The notes beneath the pieces are model-generated. The model worked only from the letters and a program-made list of their open reading frames with translations. It was not told the DNA's origin and made no database searches. Source: an uncultured Alistipes sp. (GTDB lineage: Bacteria > Bacteroidota > Bacteroidia > Bacteroidales > Rikenellaceae). Taken from it: a stretch of 21,718 bases of DNA. Numbering within the stretch: the first letter of the stretch is position 1; each line of letters begins with the position of its first letter. The stretch covers positions 1 through 21,718 of the forward strand of contig CAAGGY010000096.1 of the NCBI GenBank assembly GCA_900769525.1, written 5' to 3'. The translations under genes were made by a program, and so were the position numbers. This document shows positions 7,230 to 15,468 of this stretch, one piece after another.

Positions 7230-8006
7230 ATGACTTGGAACGAAATAGTATTGTTGCTTGCCTCGGGTGTCCTTGTAGGCATAATCAATACGCTTGGCGG
7301 AGGAGGCTCTGTGATTACAATGTCGCTGTTTATGGCTATGGGAATGCCTATTGGTATTGCCAATGGAACAAATCGTATAGCTGTGTTGTTACAAAACTTG
7401 TCGGCGACAGTTGCCTTCCTGCGCAAGGGTATGCTCCATGTCCGAAGTGGAGTGATGCTATCGTTACCTGCCATATTGGGTAATATATTCGGAGCCATGG
7501 TGGCTACCGAGGTTAGTGATACGGTGTTTAAGATATGTCTTAGTGTGGTGCTCGCCATAATACTTGTATATCTGCTTTTAGGTAAAGATAATGAGCAGGT
7601 GACAGGTGGTCATGGCCTGAAAATCAAGTGGTGGCACTATCTTCTATTCTTTATCATTGGCTTTTATGGCGGATATATCTATATTGGTCTTGGCTTCTTG
7701 ATTTTGGCCATCGCCATCTGGACTATGAAGCTCGATATTATCACCGCTAATGTCATCAAAGGCTTTGTGATTTTCCTCTCCACACCATTTGCATTGGCAG
7801 TATTTGTCTACAATGGCCAGGTGGAGTGGATGGCTGGTCTGCTTCATGGTGCTGGTAATATTCTCGGTGCGCTTCTTGCATCGCATTGGGCCATGAGCTG
7901 GGGTGTTAAGTTTGTTCGTTGGTTTACGCTCTTTATCATCGTTGTGTTCTTTATCGACCTTATGGGCTGGATATCACTCCAGTCGCTATTGTCGGGATTG
8001 TTGTAG
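7230..8006 (+). CDS. TSUP (TauE/SafE) family membrane permease
   Basis: This 258-residue inner-membrane protein has about eight hydrophobic segments arranged in two similar halves. The first half has the glycine-rich motif GIINTLGGGGSVITM (residues 17-31) and the second a related GGYIYIGLGF stretch near 146-155, the duplicated motif of the TauE/SafE sulfite and organosulfur exporter family. The substrate is uncertain: members move sulfite, sulfonates, thiosulfate or other small anions, and no sulfur-metabolism gene lies nearby. It sits ten bases after the amidase gene and eight bases before uvrA, so it shares their transcript. Confidence 0.9.
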   Translation: MTWNEIVLLLASGVLVGIINTLGGGGSVITMSLFMAMGMPIGIANGTNRIAVLLQNLSATVAFLRKGMLHVRSGVMLSLPAILGNIFGAMVATEVSDTVFKICLSVVLAIILVYLLLGKDNEQVTGGHGLKIKWWHYLLFFIIGFYGGYIYIGLGFLILAIAIWTMKLDIITANVIKGFVIFLSTPFALAVFVYNGQVEWMAGLLHGAGNILGALLASHWAMSWGVKFVRWFTLFIIVVFFIDLMGWISLQSLLSGLL

Positions 8007-8014
8007 TGTTTGCT

Positions 8015-10831
8015 ATGCAGAAGAAGATAGAGATAACAGGTGCCAGAGTTCACAATCTCAAGAATGTAGATCTTACAATTCCTCGAGATTCTCTCGTCGT
8101 TATCACGGGCCTTTCTGGCTCGGGTAAGTCGTCGTTGGCATTTGATACTATATATGCTGAGGGACAGCGTCGCTATATGGAGACGTTGTCGGCCTATGCA
8201 CGTCAGTTTGTTGGTAATATGGAGCGTCCCGATGTCGATAAGATTACGGGCCTCAGCCCCGTTGTGGCTATTGAGCAGAAGACTACAAATAAAAATCCAC
8301 GCTCCACGGTAGGTACGGTTACTGAGATTAACGACTTCCTTCGACTGATGTTTGCTCGTGCCTCACGTGCCTACTCGCCAATTACGGGCGAGCAGATGGT
8401 GCGTTATAGCGATGAGCAGATTGTCGACCTTATGATTGAGGGTTTTAATGGTCGTCGTGTAGCCTTTCTTGCCCCTGTTGTCAAGGGTCGTAAAGGTCAC
8501 TATCGTGAGCTCTTTGAGCAGATGGCCAAGAAGGGCTATATATATGCTCGTATTGATGGTGAGATTCGAGAGTTTTCGGCTGGTATGAAGCTCGACCGCT
8601 ATAAGATTCACACCATTGATATGGTTATCGACCGCCTTGTGGTTGGGGAGGAGTATCGAGAGCGTATGATGACCTCTCTTAGTGAGGCAATGCGTCAGGG
8701 TAAGGGCACGATAATTCTCTACGATTATGGCACAGAGGGTACTCGCTTCTACTCACGCCATCTGATGTGTCCTACCACGGGCGAGGCCTTTGAGGAGCCT
8801 GCGCCTCACACCTTCTCGTTTAACTCGCCAAAGGGCGCTTGCCCAGAGTGTAATGGCCTGGGTGAGAAGGCGGTATTTGATTTAGCGAAGATAATACCTG
8901 ATGCATCGCTATCGGTGCGAGAGGGTGGTATTGAGCCGTTGGGCAAGTATCACAATAATATGCTCTTTGCGATGCTCGAGATGATTGCACGTCGTTATGA
9001 TTTTACGCTCGATGATCCTATCGAAACAATATCGCAAGAGGGCCTTAATGCTATTTTGTATGGCGACCCAGAGCCGTTGACCATCCATTTTAGCGAGTTT
9101 TCGTCGTCGGGTGGTAATCAACTTATGCAGTGGAGTGGCCTCTCGGAGTGGCTTATGCGTGATGTTGATGAGGAGTCGAAGCGTGGCGAGAAGTGGCGTG
9201 AGCAGTTCCTTGTAATGCAGACCTGCCCACGATGTGGTGGCTCTCGTCTTAATGATGAGGCTCTTAACTTTAAGATTGGTGACCGCAATATTGCTGAGGT
9301 CTCGGCAATGTCGATTCTTGAGTTTAGAGATTGGATATCTAATATCGAGGAGTATATGTCGCCCAAGGAGCAGACCATCGCACGAGATATTATCAAGGAG
9401 ATTCGTGAGCGTGTGGGATTTCTTGTCGATGTCGGCTTAGGATACCTATCGCTCTCTCGCTCTTCACGTACAATTTCGGGTGGTGAGTCGCAGCGTATTC
9501 GTCTTGCCACGCAGATTGGCTCAAAACTCGTTAATGTGCTCTATATCCTTGATGAGCCAAGTATTGGTCTGCACCAAAGAGATAATCGTCGATTGATAGA
9601 TAGCCTAAAGAGCCTGCGTGATGCTGGTAACTCGGTTATCGTTGTAGAGCACGATGAGGATATGATGCGCTCGGCCGATTATATTGTTGATGTAGGCCCG
9701 TTGGCAGGTCGTCGTGGAGGTAAAATTGTCGCTTCAGGTACATTTGAAGATATATGTAATAGTCAGAGCATTACAGCAGATTATCTAACGGGGCGTAGAG
9801 CTATTCCAATACCCGAAAAACTACGAGAGGGTAGTGGTGAATATCTAAAGCTATATGGCGCTTCGGGTAATAATCTGCGAGGCGTTGACGTGACCATTCC
9901 ACTCGGCAAGTTTGTCTGCATTACTGGTGTTTCAGGTTCGGGTAAGTCGTCGCTGATAAACGGCACGTTGCGACCTATATTATCACGTCATCTTTATCGC
10001 TCCTACGATCAGCCACTGCCTTATGATAGGATTGATGGCATTGAGCATATTGATAAGTTGGTTGTTGTCGACCAATCACCAATTGGACGTACGCCACGTA
10101 GTAACCCTGCAACATACTCTAATGTCTTCTCGGATATTCGTAAGCTCTTTGCCGAGACTCCCGATGCGTTGATTCGAGGATATAAGGCGGGTCGCTTCTC
10201 GTTTAATGTTAAGGGTGGCCGTTGTGAGGAGTGTCGTGGTGCTGGTCATGAGACTATCGAGATGAACTTCTTGCCCGATGTCTATGTCAAGTGTCGCTCG
10301 TGCGGTGGTAATCGCTATAATCGTGAGACTCTGGAGGTTAAGTATAAGGGTAAGAGTATTAACGATGTTCTCAATATGACCATCAATATGGCTGTTGAGT
10401 TCTTTGAGCATATCCCGTCGATATATACTAAACTGCGTGCTATTCAGGAGGTTGGATTGGGTTACTTGACACTTGGTCAGCCCTGTACTACGCTCTCAGG
10501 TGGTGAGTCGCAACGCATAAAACTTGCTGCTGAGCTTGCCAAGCGTGAAACGGGCCGCACGCTCTATATTCTCGATGAGCCTACAACGGGACTACATTTC
10601 GAGGATATCCGCCAATTGTTAGAGGTGATCAATCGCTTGGTTGATTGTGGTAATACTGCAATTGTCATCGAGCATAATCTCGATGTTATAAAGGTGGCTG
10701 ACTGGATTATCGATATGGGTCCTGAGGGAGGTCGTGGTGGCGGTATGGTAGTGGCTGAGGGTACGCCTTGCGATATTGCTAAGTGTGCGGAGAGCTACAC
10801 AGGACACTATCTAAAAGATATGTGTAAATAG
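8015..10831 (+). CDS. uvrA: Excinuclease ABC subunit A
   Basis: This 938-residue damage-recognition ATPase of nucleotide excision repair is full length. The first ABC half has Walker A GLSGSGKSS at 32-40 and signature ISGGESQR near 486; the second has Walker A GVSGSGKSS near 640 and LSGGESQR near 827, each followed by an ILDEP Walker B. The C-terminal zinc module is complete (CEEC 737-740, CRSC 760-763). The module in the first half has CPTT at 252-255 and CPEC at 276-279, so one of the usual four cysteines is a threonine. The open frame extends upstream to 7919, overlapping the permease gene, but the family's MxxKIEITGARVHNL opening marks the ATG at 8015. It is the last gene of its group and ends just before a strong hairpin. 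Confidence 0.97.
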   Translation: MQKKIEITGARVHNLKNVDLTIPRDSLVVITGLSGSGKSSLAFDTIYAEGQRRYMETLSAYARQFVGNMERPDVDKITGLSPVVAIEQKTTNKNPRSTVGTVTEINDFLRLMFARASRAYSPITGEQMVRYSDEQIVDLMIEGFNGRRVAFLAPVVKGRKGHYRELFEQMAKKGYIYARIDGEIREFSAGMKLDRYKIHTIDMVIDRLVVGEEYRERMMTSLSEAMRQGKGTIILYDYGTEGTRFYSRHLMCPTTGEAFEEPAPHTFSFNSPKGACPECNGLGEKAVFDLAKIIPDASLSVREGGIEPLGKYHNNMLFAMLEMIARRYDFTLDDPIETISQEGLNAILYGDPEPLTIHFSEFSSSGGNQLMQWSGLSEWLMRDVDEESKRGEKWREQFLVMQTCPRCGGSRLNDEALNFKIGDRNIAEVSAMSILEFRDWISNIEEYMSPKEQTIARDIIKEIRERVGFLVDVGLGYLSLSRSSRTISGGESQRIRLATQIGSKLVNVLYILDEPSIGLHQRDNRRLIDSLKSLRDAGNSVIVVEHDEDMMRSADYIVDVGPLAGRRGGKIVASGTFEDICNSQSITADYLTGRRAIPIPEKLREGSGEYLKLYGASGNNLRGVDVTIPLGKFVCITGVSGSGKSSLINGTLRPILSRHLYRSYDQPLPYDRIDGIEHIDKLVVVDQSPIGRTPRSNPATYSNVFSDIRKLFAETPDALIRGYKAGRFSFNVKGGRCEECRGAGHETIEMNFLPDVYVKCRSCGGNRYNRETLEVKYKGKSINDVLNMTINMAVEFFEHIPSIYTKLRAIQEVGLGYLTLGQPCTTLSGGESQRIKLAAELAKRETGRTLYILDEPTTGLHFEDIRQLLEVINRLVDCGNTAIVIEHNLDVIKVADWIIDMGPEGGRGGGMVVAEGTPCDIAKCAESYTGHYLKDMCK

Positions 10832-10834
10832 CAG

Positions 10835-10871
10835 AAAAAGAGTAGTGGGACGCTTATGGCGGCCCACTACT
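10835..10871 (-). terminator. Hairpin terminator between uvrA and alanine dehydrogenase
   Basis: Arms at 10841-10853 and 10859-10871 pair over 13 positions with one A-G mismatch, around a TTATG loop. On the minus strand the stem is followed by C and five T (complement of 10835-10839), the form expected for ending the alanine dehydrogenase transcript. On the plus strand no T tract follows, but the same hairpin may still protect or end the uvrA message. Confidence 0.75.
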
Positions 10872-10887
10872 ATTATGGAAATATCTC

Positions 10888-11994
10888 TTATAGATTTAAC
10901 TCTACATAATCTAATCCCCAAGCCTCAGCTACAGGCTTATACACAACTTTGCCTTCTACGATATTGAGGCCCTTGCGGAGCTCCTCATTATCACGACAAG
11001 CCTGCTTCCAGCCCTTGTTCGCAAGTTGGAGTACGTATGGCATGGTGGCGTTGGTGAGTGCAAGGGTCGAGGTGTATGGTACTGCACCAGGAATATTGGC
11101 GACGCAGTAGTGTAGGATGCCGTCAACGTAGTATACAGGGTCTTCGTGGGTTGTGGGGTGTGAGGTCTCGAAGCAACCGCCCTGGTCAATGGCAACATCA
11201 ACCATCACGGTGCCAGGCTCCATATCCTTAAGCATATCACGTGTGACGAGCTTTGGAGCTTTTGCGCCAGGGATGAGCACTGAGCCAATTACAAGGTCGG
11301 CACTCTTTAGCTCCTGGCGTATGTTGTACTCCGACGACATCAAAGTCTTGACATTCTTTGGCATAACATCGGCCAAATAGGTAAGACGTTGAAGTGAGAT
11401 GTCACATATAGTAACATCTGCGCCAGTGCCTGCGGCTGTTCGTGCTGCAGCAGTGCCCACAACACCAGCACCAATTACGAATACCTTAGCAGGCTTAACT
11501 CCTGGGACGCCGCCAAGAAGCTTGCCCTTGCCGCCTCGTGGCTTCTCTAAGAAGTAGCGACCCTCCTGTGTTGACATGCGACCAGCGACCTCAGACATTG
11601 GAATAAGTAGTGGCAGTGAACGATCTTTGCGCTCTACGGTCTCGTATGCGCAGCACACTGCTCCGCTCTCGATCATGGCCTTGGTAAGAGGCTCGCTGCT
11701 GGCAAAATGGAAATATGTGAAGACAAGCTGCCCTTTGCGAATTAACTTATACTCAGGTGTAATAGGCTCTTTTACCTTAACAATCATTTCAGCTACGGCG
11801 TAGACATCTTCAATGGTTGGAAGTATCTTAGCACCCTGCTCGATATAATCTTCATCTTTAAAGCCACTGTTGATACCTGCGCTTGTCTGTACATAGACTT
11901 CGTGGCCACGACGTACTAACTCCATAACGCCAGACGGAGTAAGGCCTACACGATTCTCATTGTTTTTAATCTCCTTTGGAACTCCAATAATCAT
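10888..11994 (-). CDS. ald: Alanine dehydrogenase
   Basis: This 368-residue enzyme catalyses the NAD-dependent interconversion of L-alanine with pyruvate and ammonia in the cytoplasm. The opening MIIGVPKEIKNNENRV with Arg15, then Lys75 (VKVKEP) and His96 (YFHF) are the pyruvate-binding and catalytic residues of the family. The dinucleotide fold begins with VIGAGVVGTAA around residues 173-183, and VDVAIDQGG near 270 is also conserved. The length is normal. It is transcribed away from the exporter operon that lies upstream on the same strand, 99 bases away; no terminator was recognised in that gap, so some read-through from the exporter is possible. The leader contains a 14-base perfect palindrome at 12028-12041. 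Confidence 0.96.
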   Translation of the reverse strand: MIIGVPKEIKNNENRVGLTPSGVMELVRRGHEVYVQTSAGINSGFKDEDYIEQGAKILPTIEDVYAVAEMIVKVKEPITPEYKLIRKGQLVFTYFHFASSEPLTKAMIESGAVCCAYETVERKDRSLPLLIPMSEVAGRMSTQEGRYFLEKPRGGKGKLLGGVPGVKPAKVFVIGAGVVGTAAARTAAGTGADVTICDISLQRLTYLADVMPKNVKTLMSSEYNIRQELKSADLVIGSVLIPGAKAPKLVTRDMLKDMEPGTVMVDVAIDQGGCFETSHPTTHEDPVYYVDGILHYCVANIPGAVPYTSTLALTNATMPYVLQLANKGWKQACRDNEELRKGLNIVEGKVVYKPVAEAWGLDYVELNL

Positions 11995-12027
11995 AGCTCA
12001 ATAGTTTTAAGGTTTAAAATTGCTAAA

Positions 12028-12041
12028 AGAGTTTAAACTCT
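12028..12041. promoter_or_regulatory. 14-base palindrome in the ald leader
   Basis: AGAGTTTAAACTCT is a perfect inverted repeat without spacer, 33 bases upstream of the ald start codon in otherwise AT-rich DNA. It could be an operator for a dimeric regulator; no regulator gene is adjacent. Chance cannot be excluded for a palindrome of this length in AT-rich sequence. Confidence 0.3.
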
Positions 12042-12093
12042 CTGTTTGCGATTGCTAAATTAATAAAAGTTTTGTAATTTATAGTTGTGTTTA

Positions 12094-13266
12094 TTAAATA
12101 TTTGTCTGTTTTCTTGCATATTTATTAATTATGAGAGCTAATATGAGGTAAAAAATAGCGAGAAGTGATAGTGTTACAACCTCTGGCATTACATCGTTAA
12201 GTGTTGCACCACGAGAGGCAATGGCTATAAAACCATCTACGCCACTGCTGCTGGGAAGAAGCCTGCCTATGTCGTATAGCCATGGCGAATATGCCTCACG
12301 GGGGTAGGATACGCCAGCAAGAAGTAGTATCGGTATGGAGGTGCAGAGTAGAAGCATTAGAGGCGATTCACGGCGTTTGAATAGCTGGGCGACTGCGAGG
12401 CCAAGTGATAGTGTTGATGTGATGTATAAGGCTACAAAGATGGCTAAATCAATAGTATTGCCTGCGTATGGAAATCCGAATATTGGCCATATTGCAGATA
12501 GAATGATGGTTAAGTTAACACTGTATATTACTATGTAAACCAGTATTTTAGCTAATATTGATTGTGTGCTATATGTCTCTACTTCAAGACCTTTGGTTCT
12601 TCGGCGTGAGGCAATCATCGCAAGGCCAATGATTAGTGTTTGCTGAATGATAACCATTACAACCGACGGCATCACAAATGAGCCGTAGCCAAGAGAGCGG
12701 TTGTAGAGATGGTGTACATCCAATGTTACGGGCTCTACTGTTGATATTGTATCTATTTTGCTGTTTCCTCGCCCAATAAGGCGCATAAATTCGATGTTTG
12801 CACCCTGTGTTAGGGCATTTGATATAACTTGCTCGAGAACCTGGCGATATAGTAAAAGGTGACTACCATCGAGTATGATGCCAATCTCTGCCTGTATGCC
12901 AGAGAGTAGCTTGCGCTCAAAGCCATGAGGAACGTAGACTATACCAAATATCTCGTCGCAAAAGTAGAGCTGCTGAGCTTCAATGATATCTTGAGGCTCG
13001 TAATTGACATGTGTGTTTGGACCGCTTGCTATGCCCGTTATAAACCTACGGCTTAAAGGGGTGTTGTCCTTATCAACGACAGCAATTGATACATCACGTA
13101 CTACCTCGCCACCGTATGCCGTAGAGTAGATAATGGTGTATAGCGGTAGTGCAATTACGATTAAAAGTAGAGCTCCGCTATCGTGAAATATTGCGCTAAG
13201 CTCTCCTCTAATTTGGTGAAGTAAATCGCTGAAAAATGTTGATAGTATGTTAAATATAGGCATCAT
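12094..13266 (-). CDS. ABC-2 type permease, distal subunit of the TolC/HlyD exporter
   Basis: This 390-residue inner-membrane protein has the ABC-2 exporter layout of the YbhR/YhhJ type: one N-terminal membrane segment (near residues 33-50), a large periplasmic domain to about residue 200, then five to six membrane segments. The periplasmic domain opens with IAVVDKDNTPLSRRFI (about 80-95) and holds the EIFGIVYVPHGFERKLL segment, both typical of these permeases. It is probably paralogous to the gene just before it in the operon, with almost equal length and the same two motifs. It contains no Walker motifs and no ATPase gene is adjacent. One base separates it from the preceding permease gene. 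The transported compound is unknown; relatives export drugs or other hydrophobic molecules. Confidence 0.9.
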   Translation of the reverse strand: MMPIFNILSTFFSDLLHQIRGELSAIFHDSGALLLIVIALPLYTIIYSTAYGGEVVRDVSIAVVDKDNTPLSRRFITGIASGPNTHVNYEPQDIIEAQQLYFCDEIFGIVYVPHGFERKLLSGIQAEIGIILDGSHLLLYRQVLEQVISNALTQGANIEFMRLIGRGNSKIDTISTVEPVTLDVHHLYNRSLGYGSFVMPSVVMVIIQQTLIIGLAMIASRRRTKGLEVETYSTQSILAKILVYIVIYSVNLTIILSAIWPIFGFPYAGNTIDLAIFVALYITSTLSLGLAVAQLFKRRESPLMLLLCTSIPILLLAGVSYPREAYSPWLYDIGRLLPSSSGVDGFIAIASRGATLNDVMPEVVTLSLLAIFYLILALIINKYARKQTNI

Positions 13267-13267
13267 A

Positions 13268-14443
13268 TTAATCTTTACTCCAATATTTGGAATCTAATGA
13301 TACTCTGTTGAGTCGGCCTAAAATTGTTAGTGGTAATAGGGTGAATAGTAGGGTGATTAATATCGGTTTTATTGAGTATATAATGGGAGCACCACGCATA
13401 GCTTGGTCGATGAATACCTCGCAAAACCATGTTAGTGGAAATATCGTTGAGAGGAGTTGTGCTACGTCGAACATTGCAGATGTTGGAAATGTAATTCCTG
13501 AGAAGGTAAAGGCCATAACGGCGTATCCGCCACCAAGAGATAAGGCAAGTCGCATATTTGTAGTAATAGTTGTGATAAATACTGCAACCGATTGATATGC
13601 AACGATAAATATTACACTACCAATAGTTAATAGTAGGTAGCTACCACTGCACTCCATACCCATTATTATGAAAATTACAAAGTATATTAGCTGGGCAAAT
13701 AGAGTCATTACCACGGTGGTGGGCAGTAGTTTGCCTATTGTTGCGGCAGTGGTGCTATTACCTGCTACTGATAGCCACTTAGGTGCAGTTGCGTAGTAAA
13801 ACTCTCGGCCTATGGCGTATGTGGTAAGCGTGGTGGTAAATATCGCTAAAGCCATGAACATGAAGATTGGTGCGAGATAATATCCATAGTTTATATATGG
13901 GTTTGATATTATGTGTGTTAAGTAGTTAATCGACATAATCTCTTGCGTGGCTTGAGCTTCAGATAAGCCTTGTGACTTTAGTTTTGAAATCTCTATGCCA
14001 GCTGCAAATGTCTGAATACTATTCTGTATATCACTCTCGATAACGCCACTTGCCGACAGGTTAGTTCCCGATATGTAGCACTCAATCTGAGAACTCTTAT
14101 TGCCATATATGTTTCGCTCCAGATCATCGGGGATTAGCAGAAGTGCGTATGCCTTTCCCGCCCTGAGTAGCTCTTTGGCTTTGATTGTCGATGTTGCGTA
14201 GTACTCTATTGAAATTCCTCGTGTAGCTGATACCATATCTAATAGTTTGCGAGATGTTGCCGAGCGATCGTTGTCGACTACGACAATGGGTAGATTTACT
14301 ATCGAGCCTTTGTGGAACATTGTGCCAAAGAATAGTATTGTTGCAAGTGGCAAAAGCAGTAGTGTGGTGCAATAGATGCGGTTTTTAGCTATCTCATGCA
14401 CCTCGTATTTGATTGTAGATATTACGTTGCTAATTAGACTCAT
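13268..14443 (-). CDS. ABC-2 type permease, proximal subunit of the TolC/HlyD exporter
   Basis: This 391-residue inner-membrane protein has the same plan as the gene that follows it: an N-terminal membrane segment at about 25-43, a periplasmic domain with IVVVDNDRSATSRKLL (about 53-68) and ALLLIPDDLERNI (about 99-111), and a C-terminal membrane block from about residue 190. This is the ABC-2 membrane family seen in YbhS/YbhR-type exporters. The two permeases would form a heterodimer that hands substrate to the HlyD adaptor and TolC channel encoded upstream. Spacing is eight bases from the HlyD gene and one base to the second permease, so translation is likely coupled. The ATP-binding subunit normally encoded in such operons is not here. 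Confidence 0.9.
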   Translation of the reverse strand: MSLISNVISTIKYEVHEIAKNRIYCTTLLLLPLATILFFGTMFHKGSIVNLPIVVVDNDRSATSRKLLDMVSATRGISIEYYATSTIKAKELLRAGKAYALLLIPDDLERNIYGNKSSQIECYISGTNLSASGVIESDIQNSIQTFAAGIEISKLKSQGLSEAQATQEIMSINYLTHIISNPYINYGYYLAPIFMFMALAIFTTTLTTYAIGREFYYATAPKWLSVAGNSTTAATIGKLLPTTVVMTLFAQLIYFVIFIIMGMECSGSYLLLTIGSVIFIVAYQSVAVFITTITTNMRLALSLGGGYAVMAFTFSGITFPTSAMFDVAQLLSTIFPLTWFCEVFIDQAMRGAPIIYSIKPILITLLFTLLPLTILGRLNRVSLDSKYWSKD

Positions 14444-14451
14444 ATTGACGA

Positions 14452-15435
14452 TTATATATCGTAAATTATAACACTCATACCAGGTAGAATTTCTAATGCC
14501 TGGTCTTCACATCGTGCCCTTATCTCAAATGTTCGTATGTCAAATCCCCCTCGTGCTCGTGTAGCTGTCCATGTTGCGAAGTTGGCTTCAGAGGCGATGT
14601 AGTAGACCGTAAACTCTGCCCAGCAATCCAATGCCGGAATATATCCGTTAAGCTGTGTGCCATAGCCAATATGTTCCATTTCACTCTCCTTTATGTTGAA
14701 TGTCGCCCAGCAATCGTCAAGGCCCAAGATGGTGACTACGGGGTAGCCTACGCCTACAAGTTCGCCACTATTTGAGATAATTGCTGATACCCTGCCTGAA
14801 GATGGGGCAGTGACATCACCGTCGCCTATATAGAGGTTTACCTCGTCGACAACCGACTGAGCCTCACTATATTTTGCCGCTACAATATCCTTTTGTTCCT
14901 GTGTTGCGCCATCTTTAGCAAGATTGTATTCCGCTTTGGCTGCATGTAGGTTAGCCACCATCGCCTCAAGGTTTGCTTTAGCTTCATCATACTGCTGACG
15001 AGCCACTACGCCCTTTGAATATAGTCTCTTAGTGCGGTTGTAGGTGGCCTGGGCAAGTGTTACCCCAGCTTCGGCCTTTGTGACCATGCTGTGTGCAGCC
15101 TCGATTTGCTCTTTTCTGGCACCTTTGTCGACTTCGCGTTGTAGAGCCTTGGCCTCGCTGCGAATCGCTTCAGCCTGCTTGAGCTTATTGTCAAGCTCAG
15201 GTGTTGATATTGTGTATAGTAGCTCTCCTCGTTCCACCCAGTCACCTTCATCAATGAAAATAGAGTCGATTCTTCCAGCTATTTTAGATGAGGCAATATG
15301 CGTTTTACACTCAATTGTGCCCTGTATGATTGGTCTATTTACAGTCGTAAAGTGGTCGATAACTACGATTAAAATAACTAAAATCGTTACAGATAATATG
15401 GTATAGATAATATAGTTTTTACTTTTGGTGTTCAT
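14452..15435 (-). CDS. HlyD-family periplasmic adaptor protein
   Basis: This 327-residue membrane-fusion protein is anchored by one N-terminal segment (about residues 9-27). It has the split biotinyl-lipoyl domain (KIAGRIDSIFIDEGDWVERGELLY, then VTAPSSGRVSAIISNSGELVGVGYPV) around a long alpha-helical hairpin at about 80-190 rich in Ala, Glu and Lys, and a C-terminal beta-barrel region. The stretch GARKEQIEAAHS resembles the YbhG/YhiI group of adaptors that serve ABC-2 exporters. It would bridge the inner-membrane permeases and the TolC channel encoded 33 bases upstream. A permease gene follows after eight bases. The length and domain order are normal. Confidence 0.92.
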   Translation of the reverse strand: MNTKSKNYIIYTILSVTILVILIVVIDHFTTVNRPIIQGTIECKTHIASSKIAGRIDSIFIDEGDWVERGELLYTISTPELDNKLKQAEAIRSEAKALQREVDKGARKEQIEAAHSMVTKAEAGVTLAQATYNRTKRLYSKGVVARQQYDEAKANLEAMVANLHAAKAEYNLAKDGATQEQKDIVAAKYSEAQSVVDEVNLYIGDGDVTAPSSGRVSAIISNSGELVGVGYPVVTILGLDDCWATFNIKESEMEHIGYGTQLNGYIPALDCWAEFTVYYIASEANFATWTATRARGGFDIRTFEIRARCEDQALEILPGMSVIIYDI

Positions 15436-15468
15436 GATGTATAGCCTATCTATTTAATTTAAATTATA

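Noticed and set aside
7052..7558. 168-residue open frame opposite the amidase and permease genes
   Set aside because: It spans the junction of two well-supported plus-strand genes and its composition is that of an antisense shadow.
7919..8014. Longer uvrA reading frame starting inside the permease gene
   Set aside because: The extra 32 residues do not resemble any UvrA start and overlap the TSUP coding region; the ATG at 8015 gives the conserved family opening.
12042..12093. Terminator for the exporter operon upstream of ald
   Set aside because: Only a weak, long-loop pairing of AATAAA with TTTTATT could be found, so no terminator is claimed.
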